Source of the DNA: Dicyema japonicum
Lineage: Eukaryota; Dicyemida; Rhombozoa; Dicyemidae
DNA length: 64,000 nucleotides
Assembly: GCA_011109175.1 (NCBI GenBank)
Contig: RDEW01000019.1
Span: 1 to 64,000, forward strand
Reading direction: 5' to 3'
A model generated the notes under the pieces. That model did not search any database, was not told where the DNA came from, and saw only the letters and a list, made by a program, of their open reading frames with translations. A program made the translations under genes and the position numbers. Below, one piece after another: positions 11,300 to 22,800 of this stretch (positions are counted from its first letter, which is position 1; each line of letters starts with the position of its first letter).

Positions 11300-13040
11300 A
11301 TGGTAAATTAAAAAAGTAAAATATTAAGAGTTGCCCTTGGATGCGGGATCACCATCTGTATTAAACATTATCTTAACTACTCCAGGAGATATGGCAGGTC
11401 GGCATTAATCAAAGAACGAAAAAAACTAGAAAAGTCTGCTCGATTAACCACTGAGGATAAGCTTAGACTGAGGACTTTGAATTATGAATTAAAAAACAGA
11501 AAGATCAAAGCACAAAAATCGAGATGGAAGCATGTGCTCTTTTTGAATGGAAATAAATCCACTGCTGAAGTTTGGAAAACTCTTCGATACGTCTCAAGAA
11601 AAGATGAAAGATCATCTGAGTTGGATCACAGCCAAAAGGATTTTAATAACCTAATAAAATATTATGTGAAAATATCCCATAAGGATCATATGAAGTCGGA
11701 TGTACTCCCTTTATATCTCACTAAACCGAAAAAGAAACCTGATATTATTTACTTCACTGAAAGCGACGTGAGAAATGTATTGAAAATCATTAAAACAACA
11801 TATTCTAACAGACCGGATAAAATCCCAATGATCCTCCTAATGAATCTTGGGGACTATGGAATCACTTCATTAACGAGGATTCTCAACCACTCTATTAACA
11901 AAAATTCTATTTCAGCCTTATGGAAGGTTGCTCACCTACGTACAATTTTGAAACCCGAAAAGTGAAGAAAGACCCGGCTTCATACAGACCGATCGCGTTA
12001 TTGTGTTCGCTGTCAAAAATTCTGGAATGTCTAGTTTTTGCAAAAATCAAAAATTTTATAATGGATTTGTCATTTCAACATGGTTTTAAAGAGGATTAGT
12101 CAACTTCGGCCTATTTATCTGCATTGATAATTTTATACAATATGGTTTTTCACACAGGCCGGAACACATTAAGACTGTACTTTGTTCCATTGACGTTCAC
12201 AAAGCTTTCGACTATGCGTCAAGGAGGATTCTTACTCAAAAGATCCATGGAAAGTTTAAGCTCTGGTTAGCTTACTTCCTTAGTGGTCTGAAAGGAGGCG
12301 TCTGCATTGATCAGTCAAGATCTATTTCCCGGCTTTTTCCTAATAGTGTTTTCAAAGATCCCCTTTGTCTCCATACCTATTTAATCTATTCATTGCAGAT
12401 ATCCCCACACCGGAAGTCGAAATTGATATTATTCTGACTTATGCCGACGACTTTGTCAGTTTGTCACGAGATCAGGACATCCAAATTGCTACTTCGGGAT
12501 TACAACAAAATCTGGACTGTCTTAACGACTGGCTATTGAAGAATTGCCTAACTACCAGTAGTGAGATGGTCGTCACAACCTTATTTACATCAGACAAGAG
12601 TCTGGGAAGACGGACGGTCGATCCGAAGATTCTGACTTTTGCTGTTTAGAAGACTTGGGGTGACTTTTGATATGCATATGCCACTCTCGCCCCCATGTAG
12701 AAAACGTTATAACAAAATGCGAAATAGACTAATGTCTTGTAATGTCTCACTGGCATATGGAAGTACGGAAATCATCCTATTTTGAGTACCATATACAAAC
12801 AATACAGTGAACCATGTATCTCTTATGCATGTGATGTCTGGGCCCATTCATCTCTTGATGTCTTGAAGATCGAGGCTAGCCGAAAAAGAGCCTCCAAAAT
12901 TACGGAACGATGGACTTGTGGAGAGTTCCAGCCTCCAATGCCTCTAGAATCCATGATACGCATAGACCGTGGAACGTGCCGTCGTGACTATGAAAATCCA
13001 GTCATTCGCCCGATACGTGCTTCTGTGGTCGAGTGAGGAG
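11300..13040 (+). mobile_element. I/Jockey-like non-LTR retrotransposon, decayed
   Basis: A plus-strand reverse transcriptase with several frameshifts. The frame 11477-11965 carries the pre-RT region (YFTESDVRNVLKIIKTTYS, then PDKIP). After a break, 12365-12649 carries SPYLFNLFIADIP and the catalytic YADD box (ILTYADDFVSLSRD). The 3' part (12660-12860) has LGVTFD followed by the post-RT thumb region. The minus-strand element at 44990-46760 is a sister copy with the same pre-RT block. No intact ORF remains. Confidence 0.8.
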
Positions 13041-13400
13041 CTCGGGCCAAGTTGAGGTCTCGGATAGAGCGTGCTGAAATCACGTGATCAGTTAGTTTGT
13101 GTAACCGTGGTCTCTGGTGTTATTATAAGAGTTACCCTTGCACAATAAAGGAACTTGGAAAGCTGAACTTCTTTCACAGGGATCAGCTTCAACATACCCT
13201 TTTTCATAGAACCACTCCAGACTACGGTCCGACATTCTTTAAAAAGAGAACGAGGAACACAGCGATTTCGTGCGAGATCCTGGAGGCAAGATGGAGGCTG
13301 TTTTGACATATATTTTTTCTGGACCTGGAGACCCACGCGAATGTGGCCATGGAAGATTACTTTGTTCTGGACGATCTTCATTTCTGTGGTCTACTGAATA
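13040..13400 (+). mobile_element. RTE-like LINE 3' fragment
   Basis: The frame 13097-13306 reads ELGKLNFFHRDQLQHTLF and later ISCEILEARWRLF. It matches the C-terminal region of the RTE-like copy at 54593-55066 (LKRLNAFHRDQLRHMMF; ISNEILDTRWRLFGHILR). The C-terminal remainder to about 13390 is also recognisable (ANVAMEDYF). A separate family from the element just upstream, so the two are probably adjacent or nested insertions. Confidence 0.7.
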
Positions 13401-13848
13401 ATAATATTAAGAGTTGATAAAATTAAAGTTTGAAAATAATTAGTGGTGTCGTGATTAACTGTGGGGTCGATTCCACTCCACTACCTACCTAATCAAAGTA
13501 TCCCTTTCTGCTCTTGGCCTTCTTCAATTCTAAAAGGTGTTATGTAATTTACCTGTTTCAGGAGACGGCACCATCCAAAAAGGATCCTTATCTTTACTAC
13601 TCCACTGGAGGGGTTTCCACAATGGTAAATTTGGATAAACGTGAAGTTGGAGATAATTAAATTTGAAGGTTTATACGATGAAGTATATATACCTTCATGA
13701 CGGAAGAATTCTTCCTCTCCCTATAACAAATTATTAAATGAAAGACTTGGGAGACATTGGAGACCTAAAGTTTTGAGCTAAGGAGACATTAAATTCACAA
13801 AGGCTCAGAGATTGAATCCCATGAAGACCAAAATAGAAGTAACAAGTA
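13401..13848. other. No gene; short shared repeat
   Basis: Nothing coding was seen. Around 13530-13640 the sequence (GGTGTTATGTAA, then CTACTCCACTGGA.GG) recurs near 58645-58705, so it is part of a low-copy interspersed repeat of unknown type. Confidence 0.4.
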
Positions 13849-14454
13849 GACTAGACCCTCGCAAATTGGCCAATTTTTAAATTGATCACATTTTGAAAAA
13901 TTTTCAGAGAAAAAATCTCTTTATTACTGAAAGATTCAAAAAATTTCCACTGTCCTTTAAAGCTGCACGTGAACCATCGTTAGCGAAGCTTGAAGAGAAG
14001 TTGGTTGAATGGATGGAGGTAGTAGAGTCTGAACGATAAATTCAAAAAGAGACACGGATTCAGAACGCTCAAGTTACATGGAGAAATGCGAACCGATAAA
14101 TCTGTCGATGTTGAATCCTTTCTTGAAGAATTTAAATAAATTTAAAGCATATATGAAGATTAGACATCTTCAATCCTCTAAAAGTTGAGGATTTTAAACA
14201 TTGAATACACGAAGCATGAAACATTTAATGAAAATTCTTTAGAAGATTCAGAAAATAGTGAACAAGAATTGGAAAAAATAAGACCTGTAGACAAAATAGA
14301 TATTGAAGTTAGATTAATGCTACAGAATTAACTCTTAGGGAATGTTCATTTAAAGTATTTAAAAAATTATTTGTTTATTGTTCTTCAAAATATTCATTTT
14401 ATTTTTTAAAAAATTCTAAGGAACTAAAAATGGCCATTTTGCTAGGGTCGAGTG
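13849..14454 (+). mobile_element. pogo/Tigger-type DNA transposon remnant
   Basis: The ends are related terminal inverted repeats: the left starts GACTAGACCCTCGCAAATTG, and the right, read inward, starts CACTCGACCCTAGCAAA. Each is flanked by TA (13847-13848 and 14455-14456), the target duplication of this superfamily. Inside, near 13890-14140, conceptual translation gives a CENP-B-like DNA-binding block (LEEKLVEWMEVVESE, then FKKRHGFRTLKLHGE), followed directly by the 3' end. The DDE catalytic domain is missing, so this 606-bp copy is a deletion derivative. Part of its right end is copied again beyond the N at 14577. Confidence 0.78.
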
Positions 14455-14787
14455 TATCACTTCACGTATATAAGCATTAGTAATGTTGCATGTGTTGTTA
14501 ATAATCAATGGGCCCTGTGTCTTTCTGTTAACTGATTGAAAGGCAGAGTTACTGTGACTTGTTTTTATCGTTTTGTNTGTTTATTGTTCTTCAAAATATT
14601 CATTTTATTTTTTAAAAAATTCTAAGGAACTAAAAATGGCCAATTTGCTAGGGTCGAGTGTATCACTTCACGTATATAAACATTAGTAATGTTTCATGTG
14701 TTGTTAATAATCAATGGGCCCTGTGTCTTTCTGTTAACTGATTGAAAGGCAGAGTTACTGTGACTTGTTTTTATCGTTTTGTGGTGA
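14367..14787. repeat. Near-identical duplication flanking N at 14577
   Basis: About 210 bp at 14367-14576 recur at 14578-14787 with very few mismatches, joined by a single N. Probably unmerged contig ends. Confidence 0.9.
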
Positions 14788-15449
14788 ATATAAAGAAAAT
14801 GTCCTGGAATAATATAGACTCAGTTCTCTTTTGAGATATTCCTTTATTAAGCTTACTCATCTCCGCATGATCTTTTATTAAGCTTACCCATCACTTTTCA
14901 TGTGAATAGATAAATGATGGACTTGGGAGGCGTTAGAAACTAGAAAATGTCGGATACACAATGATCTGGGTCAGAATATCATCTGGAGCATAATTTGGGG
15001 GTACTTAGACAGATCTACCATGAGGAGGAACGGTTATTAGTTAGATTATTACCGAACGATCTTAATAGTGAACCTGAAACAGTGAGCAACTAGCCTAGTC
15101 GTTAATTGGTCTGAAGGTTGAGCTTGTAACGTGGTGACATATCTAGTGCACTTAATATCTGCATCCCCTCATGAAGGATACAACATATCGTTCTCCTTCT
15201 TATAGGAAATTTGAAACTATAAGATGAGGAGGCATCATATACTCCAATGAGTGTGATAAGATTGGAGGAACCCCACCCTTACGGAAGAACGTATTTATTA
15301 ACTCCGGTTTCTTCACTAAAGAAAACGGGTGGCTAAATGCTTCCGTCAATATTCATAGAGAGGTCCTAGACGCTTGTTTGCACCGAGACTACGGAAGAAC
15401 TATGTTATTACTAGTTATCATTCCTCAAATGTTCTATAATTACACACAA
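14788..15449. repeat. No gene; interspersed repeat near 15280-15440
   Basis: No coding sequence was seen. About 15285-15440 is related to 19060-19350: both have a TACGGAAGAACGTATTTATT-like stretch, a TTTCTTC..GAAAGAAA-type hairpin, and a second CTACGGAAGAACTA followed by CTCAAATGTTCT. Since the 19-kb copy lies within LINE C-terminal sequence, this is probably LINE-derived. It ends abruptly where prominin-like copy A begins. Confidence 0.45.
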
Positions 15450-15453
15450 ATAC

Positions 15454-17761
15454 GATAGTCTTAATAATCTGAAATACAATATTAACGAAATACAAGACAT
15501 AAAAATTAGAAAAATAATATATGACGAATTTTCCAGTATTAATGGAGAGTGTTCGTGATTATTGTTAATATGGAAGTTTATAAAATAACCAAATTTTTGC
15601 CGGAGACGTCGTTTTACGTCAAATTTGAAATGAACTCGGTTAAAACATTTTTTCTCAAATATATCACATTAGAAGATTACTTCGAAATAAGAGTAAAGCT
15701 AAATTTATCTTTTCAGAGGGCTGCTAATTGGGGAGTTACTCCATTCGTTGCTGTGATATTCATTTTTTTGATGCTCTGCGGATTCTTGGCTTTCAGTGGT
15801 CTTCGACTCATCAAGAATCACAAACTTAAATATTCATCCGTTTTCGTGTACTTTTTGATATTGTACCTCCATTTCATGACTTTAAGCTCGATTTATGTCC
15901 TGATGTCGGTTAAGATTAAAAATTTAGAAAATGTGGGGACAAAACTCAATGAACCATACGATATGATGAATAACTACGCAAATTCGCTTAGTGAAAACTT
16001 AGTATTTTTTGGGTAACGAAAGCAGACATTATGGAAAACGTCGTTCAACAGGACATATTTGAAAATCTTTAACATCTACAAAAATATCTATCAAAACTCA
16101 ATGAACCATACGATATGATGAATAACTACGCAAATTCGCTTAGTGAAAACTTAGTATTTTTTGGGTAACGAAAGCAGACATTATGGAAAACGTCGTTCAA
16201 CAGGACATATTTGAAAATCTTTAACATCTACAAAAATATCTATGATGAAAAATCAAGTGTCTATTGGGTTTTATTAATGTCACACCACTTAACATTCACG
16301 ACTATCATAAATTCGCTTCAGAACGACATACTGACATTATCAAAACTTAACATCTCCAAATATAGCACGACCTCAGACAATCTAAAGTTTATTTTGACGT
16401 CATCCGTGTAATTGGTTGGCTAAGGCCTTTAGAAATGTCGGATTTAGAAGATTAATGTGGATTATCGCTTGTTGGGTATTGTTTTGCGGAATATGTTTCA
16501 AATCTAAAATTTACTCAGTAAAGAAACTGTAAGATTAATTGATTACTCAGACTTTGTCTGATGAGCTCATTTTTTATATTAATTTCATCGCTGATACTCA
16601 CAACCATCATCGTCTTGGGGATGGTCCTNNNNNNNNNNNNNNNNAACATCTCCAAATATAGCACGACCTCAGACAATCTAAAGTTTATTTTGACGTCATC
16701 CGTGTAATTGGTTGGCTAAGGCCTTTAGAAATGTCGGATTTAGAAGATTAATGTGGATTATCGCTTGTTGGGTATTGTTTTGCGGAATATGTTTCAAATC
16801 TAAAATTTACTCCGTAAAGAAACTGTAAGATTAATTGATTACTCAGACTTTGTTTGATGAGCTCATTTTTTATATTAATTTCATCGCTGATACTCACAAC
16901 CATCATCGTCTTGGGGATGGTCCTTTTTGAGATAAATTTTAGATGCTCAACATATCCTGCACTCACTTTGACCGCAAAATCAATGATTTGGGTAATCTAT
17001 TAGATTTATCACNAAATCTAAAATTTACTCAGTAAAGAAACTGTAAGATTAATTGATTACTCAGATTTTGTCTGATGAGCTCATTTTTTATATTAATTTC
17101 ATCGCTGATACTCACAACCATCATCGTCTTGGGGATGGTCCTTTTTGAGATAAATTTTAGATGCTCAACATATCCTGCACTCATTTTGACCGTAAAATCA
17201 ATGATTTGGGTAATCTATTAGATTTATCACAGAGAGAGACTCAATAGCTAAATATTACTGGAGTTGTGAACAGAATGCGACGTTCAAATATGTGGTACCT
17301 ACGACTATATCTTAGACGGTCTCTAAAATCAATATTAATAGTATGTTAAATACGATTCGGCATATGGGCTGTCCATCTTATCGAAAGGGAATTGACTGCA
17401 CAGATATATATATAAAATACCAAGTGGAATTGTTAATTATTTTTTAGAATATCATTATCGAATTACATAATCATGATTTTATAAATTTTGTGAACGACTT
17501 GGAGGGACCTCAAAATTGCAGCAATTTTAGCAGTAATTTAAAAATTATGAAAAATCAAATCTGTGATAAAACCTCGTAAATGCTTAATTTATGTTAGATA
17601 TAATTTGATATATCCATGTGTTATTTTTATGTTTGGGAATATTATATTCCTGCTATTTGCTTTCATCATTCCGTCATTGGATGGTTATCACTTGTTTGTT
17701 ATTTCTAGAGCCAATACTTGTGGAGTCAAATTACAATCAATTTAAAATGTTTGAGTTTTGA
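15454..17761 (+). CDS. Prominin-like pentaspan protein, copy A (assembly-scrambled)
   Basis: Paralogue of the intact gene at 35005-36584. The first membrane domain is in the frame 15549-16016 (WGVTPF, LIKNHKLKYSS, then a second hydrophobic segment). All later exons are present with GT-AG introns of 22-25 nt, ending in the TM5 exon and the last exon with stop at about 17759. A 24-nt intron at 15693-15716 has no stop and keeps frame, so it is read through in the open frame. The copy is distorted by a direct duplication (15943-16093 with 16094-16243), 16 Ns at 16629 and one N at 17014, each flanked by repeated sequence. With those removed no disabling mutation was seen. Its N-terminal exon differs most from the other copies. 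Confidence 0.6.
15943..17235. repeat. Three stacked duplications within copy A
   Basis: Segments 15943-16093 and 16094-16243 are direct copies with no N. The region before the 16-N gap (16338-16628) is repeated after it from 16645. The region 16797-17013 is repeated after the N at 17014. Copy differences are few. They inflate the copy by several hundred bp relative to copies B, C and D, which are about 1.65 kb. Confidence 0.85.
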
Positions 17762-17849
17762 TATTAATTTTTGTTTAACAGTTTTTTTAATAATTATTTA
17801 TCAAACAATATTTTTCAAACAATAAGTAAAATTAATTATTTTATAACAT

Positions 17850-18650
17850 CCTTCTCAACCTTCTCTTCTTGGAGCCAACCTTTATTACCTGTGTAGGTGA
17901 GTTCTCGTTTCTGCACACCCCACATTCAGTGACATCCTCATCACCATGAATCGATACTCTATGCCTTTCCTCAGCATGTATACTCTCCAAAGTCTTTTTG
18001 TAGCACTAGCATTTGTATATAAGCNTTGCCTGTGTAGGCGAGTTCTCGTTTCTGCACACCCCACATTCCATCACATCCTCATCACCATGAATCGATACTC
18101 TATGCCTTTCCTCAGCATGCATACTCTCCAAAGTCTTTTTGTAGCACTAGCATTTGTATATAAGCTTTGACCCTCTCCTCCACTTGACCCATGAAGATTT
18201 GGAGACAATTCCATCCTAGGTGATGACCACAGGGATTATTTTCACTTTTTTGCGATGGATCATCTCATATTCGTTCACCAGTAGGTCATACTTGTGGAAC
18301 TTTTCTACTTCGACCTGCTTGAGGAAGTTTTGCGAAGTGATCCCAATTTCAACGAAAGTAATCGTATTTTTTCCAATTTTTTGTTTTTTGTTTTTTGGCA
18401 ATTAAAAAATTGAAGAGCCATTTTTTTAATAATAAAACATAACAAAATTATATTTAATTGACCATGCATTTCAATTTCAACGAAAGTAATCGTATTTTTT
18501 CCAATTTTTTGTTTTTTGTTTTTTGGCAGTTAAAAAATTGAAGAGCCATTTTTTTAATAATAAAACATAACAAAATTATATTTAATTGACCATGCATTTC
18601 TTTCGCCAATAGTGTTATGTCTGGGTCGTAGCTTGTCATTTTTAACTTGA
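17850..18650 (-). mobile_element. R2-group LINE C-terminus (endonuclease region)
   Basis: Minus-strand frames give SYDPDITLLAKE (about 18590-18630), then ITFVEIGITS followed by VEVEKFHKYDLL and KVKIIPVVIT (about 18230-18400). This is the restriction-like endonuclease region of R2-group elements (PD..., then IDxxxP, EKY.DL, V.P.V.). The same block occurs intact at 22162-22790. A 115-bp tandem duplication (18360-18474 with 18475-18600) and an N at 18025 flanked by copies of about 130 bp interrupt it. Confidence 0.65.
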
Positions 18651-18859
18651 CAGGATTACAAATTTGTATCAGTAATTTGACTCCTTAATTTTGATTTGAT
18701 CAAATTCATGTGAAAACGCTTGCTCGCACAAATAAATATACCCGAATATCGTGAGGACGATATAAGTTGAATAATTTGAATCTTTTGACTTATTTTCATA
18801 TTTTTTTGCCACGTGAAGTCAAAGTTTGTGTGTTGTTACTCAAAAATTAATGCGCCGCA
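18651..18859. other. No gene recognised
   Basis: AT-rich spacer between two LINE remnants. Confidence 0.4.
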
Positions 18860-19340
18860 GGCGCAAGGGAACTAGATTTCTGGACGGCGAGTGAAACAAA
18901 CAAAAAATCATTGTGTGGGCGCGTACTTTGCACGTTTCAACCTCTCGGCATTCTCAGCAGGCCGAACAGGCTCCAGAGGCACTCTGAATTAGGTTGCAAG
19001 GAACAAAACGTGTCGGTGCAGGTGACGTCCCATACAAGAGGATTTCCGACTTTAAAGGGAAGATGGTCATTACGGAATAACGTATTTATTTACTCCCGCT
19101 TTCTTCGAATGAAAGAAACCGGTTGATAAAAGAACGACACAGCCAAGAGCGGACGATCCCAAGATCTGACAGGTGCATTTGGTTTTGTGCCGAACTCGTA
19201 GGCGGACCCGGACAAGATAAGAAGTGGTCCGTAATCTGCTCGTCAAAATGGAATGACGGGCAAAGCGGAGAGGAGGTTTGTCCGATACAGTTTAGATAGG
19301 CAGCAATGCTACGGAAGAACTAAGTAATTATTAGCCATCA
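18860..19340 (-). mobile_element. LINE C-terminal remnants, GC-richer island
   Basis: On the minus strand, 18870-19080 reads KVGNPLVWDVTCTDTF, the endonuclease-region signature (PLVWD.TC.DT) of the R2-group lineage also present at 29360-31330. At 19100-19330 a separate frame reads PLCPSFHFDEQITDHFLSCPG, a Cys/His-rich LINE C-terminal motif. The latter is related to 38026-38260. The elevated GC made this stretch stand out, but it is transposon coding sequence, not an RNA gene. Confidence 0.6.
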
Positions 19341-19369
19341 ATTCTCAAATGTTCTCTAAATAATAAATA

Positions 19370-19570
19370 GGGCGATTTTTTTGACTTTATAAATCCAAAA
19401 TTTTGACATAAAATTGACTTCAATCACTAAAATTTCAAAATTTTGACCATTTTGACTTTATGACACCCTCGTGAGCGCTGCTGGTTATTTGAACGAATCT
19501 CGCTCGCTATCCTGAGAGGGAATAGCCACGCAGTCAGGGTAGCTTCTACATAGCCGTTACTCTATTTTAC
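19370..19570 (+). repeat. hAT end fragment plus a 100-bp repeat
   Basis: 19370-19460 begins TAGGGCGATTTTT and follows the left end of the hAT-like element at 53171-53949 for about 90 bp (TTGACTTTATAAATC, AAAATTTTGACC). It is directly followed by about 100 bp (CCCTCGTGAG..CTGCTGGTTATTTGA to GTTACTCT) that recur at 48841-48955. No terminal repeats were found for the second unit. Confidence 0.65.
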
Positions 19571-19589
19571 AATAATAAAAAAATAGATA

Positions 19590-20170
19590 TTGAAAATGAT
19601 GGAACTCATTTACGCGGATGATGTCGATTTTGTCGCGGAGTTCTTGAATTTATAGACGTTATTATTGAGAACGCGAAAACAATTTCGAGTACTGGTCTCC
19701 CAAAGTCAATGAAGACAAAACTGAAATAACCACAATCGAAAGAACATCAACCCGCGTTGAGAAGTGGTGGAACACCCAAAAACTCGGCTCATTACTTGGT
19801 GATTCAAAAGATATCACACGACGAAAAATATTGGCCACAAATTCATTTAAAAATTACAATCTATTCTGATGATAAAGAATCAAATTTCTACTAAGATGCG
19901 ATTACAATTATGGATTTGTCTGACCAGTCCTCATTTACAACGCTGATACTTGGAAAACATCAAAGAAAGACATGGAACAACTCGACTCTTTTCACAAAGG
20001 CCAAATAAGATAACTCCTTGGACTCTCTTGGTCAAAGAAAATCTAAAAAATAAATTATACAGACTGACTGATTGTGGACCAATAAGTCAGAACGTACTTG
20101 AATCCCGCTAGCGCTTTTTTTGACATCTTCTACGGATGGGTGAACAAACACCCAGCAATGCCGTTATGGA
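19590..20170 (+). mobile_element. RTE-like LINE fragment
   Basis: Starts at the catalytic box (MELIYADDVDFVAEFL) and ends with HLLRMGEQTPSNAVMEKFF, the C-terminal GHILR..P.N..ME.YF motif of the RTE-like family seen at 54593-55066. The frame is broken many times between the two. Confidence 0.7.
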
Positions 20171-20885
20171 AAAATTTTTCGGCTATATTGAATCTTCTAA
20201 AATTTTTTTATTTTGGCTAACCTATTTTTAAATAGATTTTAATAAACTGAGCAAAAAGTTAGTGTGGTTGGTTTTCTGAGGAATATAAAATCTAAAATAG
20301 TTTTATATTTTTTTCTGAAAATCACAAAAACAAAGGTTATAAATTATATTTTAGTGTGTAATATACTTGCATCTTATGGATATAAGAAATCACGAAAGGG
20401 AGAATTTACCAGAGTAGTTGCAGCCATTACAGACAAAATTAGAGTACTGGAAAAAGGCTCACAATTCATGAGTCGAGGAGAGCCTTTAGGAGAGATAATT
20501 ATGGGGTAGAATTAAATAGAAGGAGATTATATCGAAGTTTTACTGGTGATGCTCAGCGTACTGTGTGTAAAGTGGGAAAAGATGAGTGTTTATCTTTTTG
20601 GGAAACCGTGTGGAAGAAAGCTGAAAGTCAGAGATCTTTCAACGTTGTCTGAAAATGTATAACTGGGGTAGAAGAGTCCCCAGTGGATTTAACACGTGAC
20701 TTTATCAAGAACATAATTGAATGTTAACCGCATTGGAAATCATCTGATTCCGATGGTGTCTTGTTTTTTTGTCAAGAAATTTGAGGCCCTTCACGATATT
20801 TTGTGTGATGAGCTATTGAAAATTGCAAGTGGGGACATTGCAAGTCTCTGAAAATTAGATGGAAGTGAAGAGGAGGTGTCAAGGC

Positions 20886-21178
20886 GCCAAAGTGACTTAT
20901 GCTACGGGTTCGATTCTCGCTGCTGTTCACCTGGTGAAAGGTTCCACGCATCTACGATGCTAAAAGGGTTTGACGAGTGACGCCGTCATCAGTGGATACT
21001 CACTGCGGAACTGGATTGTCTAGAAAGGATCCACACACAAGAAAAAGAAAAAAAGAAGTGAAGATCATTCCTTGGTTCTACGATTAGTTAAAATTAACTG
21101 TTCTTTACTTAAATAAAGTGTGTGTCCTACCTATGCGGAGCTATAAATACTATGGCTCTCGTGAAAAGGCTATTAAAG
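20886..21178 (+). mobile_element. tRNA-derived SINE inserted in an R2-group LINE
   Basis: Box B is clear (GGTTCGATTCT at about 20917), while box A is damaged. The body matches the minus copy at 41137-41592 to the end: GTGACGCCGTCATCAGTGG, a poly-purine AAGAAAAAGAAAAAAAGAAG, then TTACTTAAATAAAGTGTGTG and GAAAAGGCT. The 3' end is near 21178, before LINE coding sequence resumes. Confidence 0.8.
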
Positions 21179-22143
21179 TTGACTGTTGCACTGAAACGTG
21201 GAATACTTCAAGGAGACTCTCTGTCTTTCCAACTTTTTGTTTTAGTCATGATCCTTTAAGCAAGATTTTAAATAATAGATTTCCAAAATTGCGTGTATCC
21301 CAAAGTAATTCATCATTGTTGACGTATTCAACCAATCACTTATTTTTTATTGATGATCTAAAAATTTTTATTGAGAAGGAAGATACAATAGTGAAGATGA
21401 TGAATGAGATTGATGAGTATTTCAGTGTGGTTGGGATTAATAGGAGTTTTGAGAAGTATGGTAGACGTAAATCTCTGGGGAGGGGAATTACTTCGATTGT
21501 CTACAAGAGTGAGTTTATGTTGTACCAGTTTCTGTCTGATATGAAAATAAAATCGCATATTTTGCTAAGAAAGGATGGAATCTTGCTGGCCTTGAAAACA
21601 AAGATGACCACGATCGCTAGATTTCTATCTTTCAAGTACAAGATAAATCTAACTCAAGTATAAGACTATCAGAGAAAGCCAAGTAAATGGCCTGATTGAT
21701 TCTATTGAGAATATACTTCATTCTTGTTGTTTAACAGTTACGAAGATGGATACGTTGACCTAGCCGGATCTTCAGAGTGATTAACCAGTGGAAATAATAG
21801 CCCGAGATCAGAAAACATGTATTGTCTGCTACATTACAAGAACTCGTTTTTTGATACCAATGATTCAGTTTGTAGTAATTGCAAGAAGGCTAACAGATCA
21901 GTGGATTTGTTTGCTTCAGGACAGGAACTCGTTTTTTGATACCAATGATTCAGTTTGCAGTAATTGCAAGAAGGCTAAGAAATCAGTGGATTTGGCTACA
22001 TGTTGTGGTAGAATGCTCAATAGTGACTATGTGAGGAGGCATTAAGAAGTTGTTAGATGCATTCACCTGCATTTATGTAGAATGTTTAAACGTCTAAAAA
22101 CAGATTCAGTTCGATCAATTGTTACGACGCAGAAGGTGAAATC

Positions 22144-22626
22144 TGAGTAGACACTTCCATCATGACTGACACTAAAGTTCAACACAATAAGCGAGGTATT
22201 TTTTTGTATGACAAAATGAAAAAAGAGATTGTGATTATAGAAGTTGGAATCATCTCACAAGAAGCACTCAAGCATACAGATATGGAAAAGCTACACAAGT
22301 ATGATTTTCTCGCTGGAGAATTGGGAATGTTATACGATGCTCCTGTGAGAATTATTACAGTGGTTTTGACATGGGACGGGATTATNGAGTAGACACTTCC
22401 ATCATGACTGACACTGAAGTTAAACACGATAAGCGAGATATTTTTATGTATGACAAAATGAAGAATAAGAATGTGATTATACAAGTTGAAATCACCTTAC
22501 AAGAAGCACTCAAGCTAACAGAAGTGGAAAAGCTACACAAGTATGAATTGCTCGCTGGAGAATTGAGAATGTTATTCGATGCTCCTCTGAGAATTATTCC
22601 TGTGGTTTTGACATGGCACGGGATTA
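22144..22626. repeat. Diverged duplication around N at 22386
   Basis: 22144-22385 and 22387-22626 both begin GAGTAGACACTTCCATCATG and encode the same endonuclease segment, but differ at roughly one base in ten, unlike most other N-flanking repeats here. Two paralogous or allelic LINE copies may have been joined in scaffolding. Confidence 0.8.
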
Positions 22627-22800
22627 TCTCCACGTGTTACAGAAATCATTTGAAAGCTCTCTCAATTGATCTGCCAATAAGAGTGTATATTCAGTCGTTG
22701 GTTTTAGAGAAAACATTAGACAGTATTATTGTCGAGCACAAACACGGAGTAAAAACACCAACTGACGAAATCCTTTATGAAAACTCTTAACATTGACGAA

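Larger units (their letters stand above)
20260..22800 (+). mobile_element. R2-group LINE with FIDDLK catalytic motif
   Basis: Plus-strand remnant running through an RT N-region (20390-20880, with broken frames and SFWETVWKKAE), a SINE insertion (20886-21178), an RT palm frame 21118-21663 with STNHLFFIDDLKIF, a Cys/His-rich zinc-finger-like frame (about 21950-22045; CSNCKK, then CCGRMLNSDYVRRH) and an endonuclease-like domain (22162-22790; VIIQVEITLQEALK, EKLHKYELLAGE, RIIPVVLTW). This order, RT then zinc finger then restriction-like endonuclease, is that of R2-group elements. The endonuclease part is duplicated around an N at 22386, with about 10 percent divergence between copies. The last copy (22371-22790) has the longest undisturbed frame. 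Confidence 0.72.

Noticed and set aside
15454-17761. Copy A as a gene with internally repeated exons
   Set aside because: The exon repeats coincide with Ns or with an exact direct duplication and are absent from copies B, C and D.
18868-19330. A GC-rich structural RNA gene
   Set aside because: Minus-strand translation shows LINE C-terminal motifs (PLVWDVTCTDTF and a Cys/His motif), which explain the composition.
22162-22790. Tandem two-gene array of a host protein
   Set aside because: Both units encode the R2-group endonuclease region and are joined by an N; scaffold join of two LINE copies is simpler.
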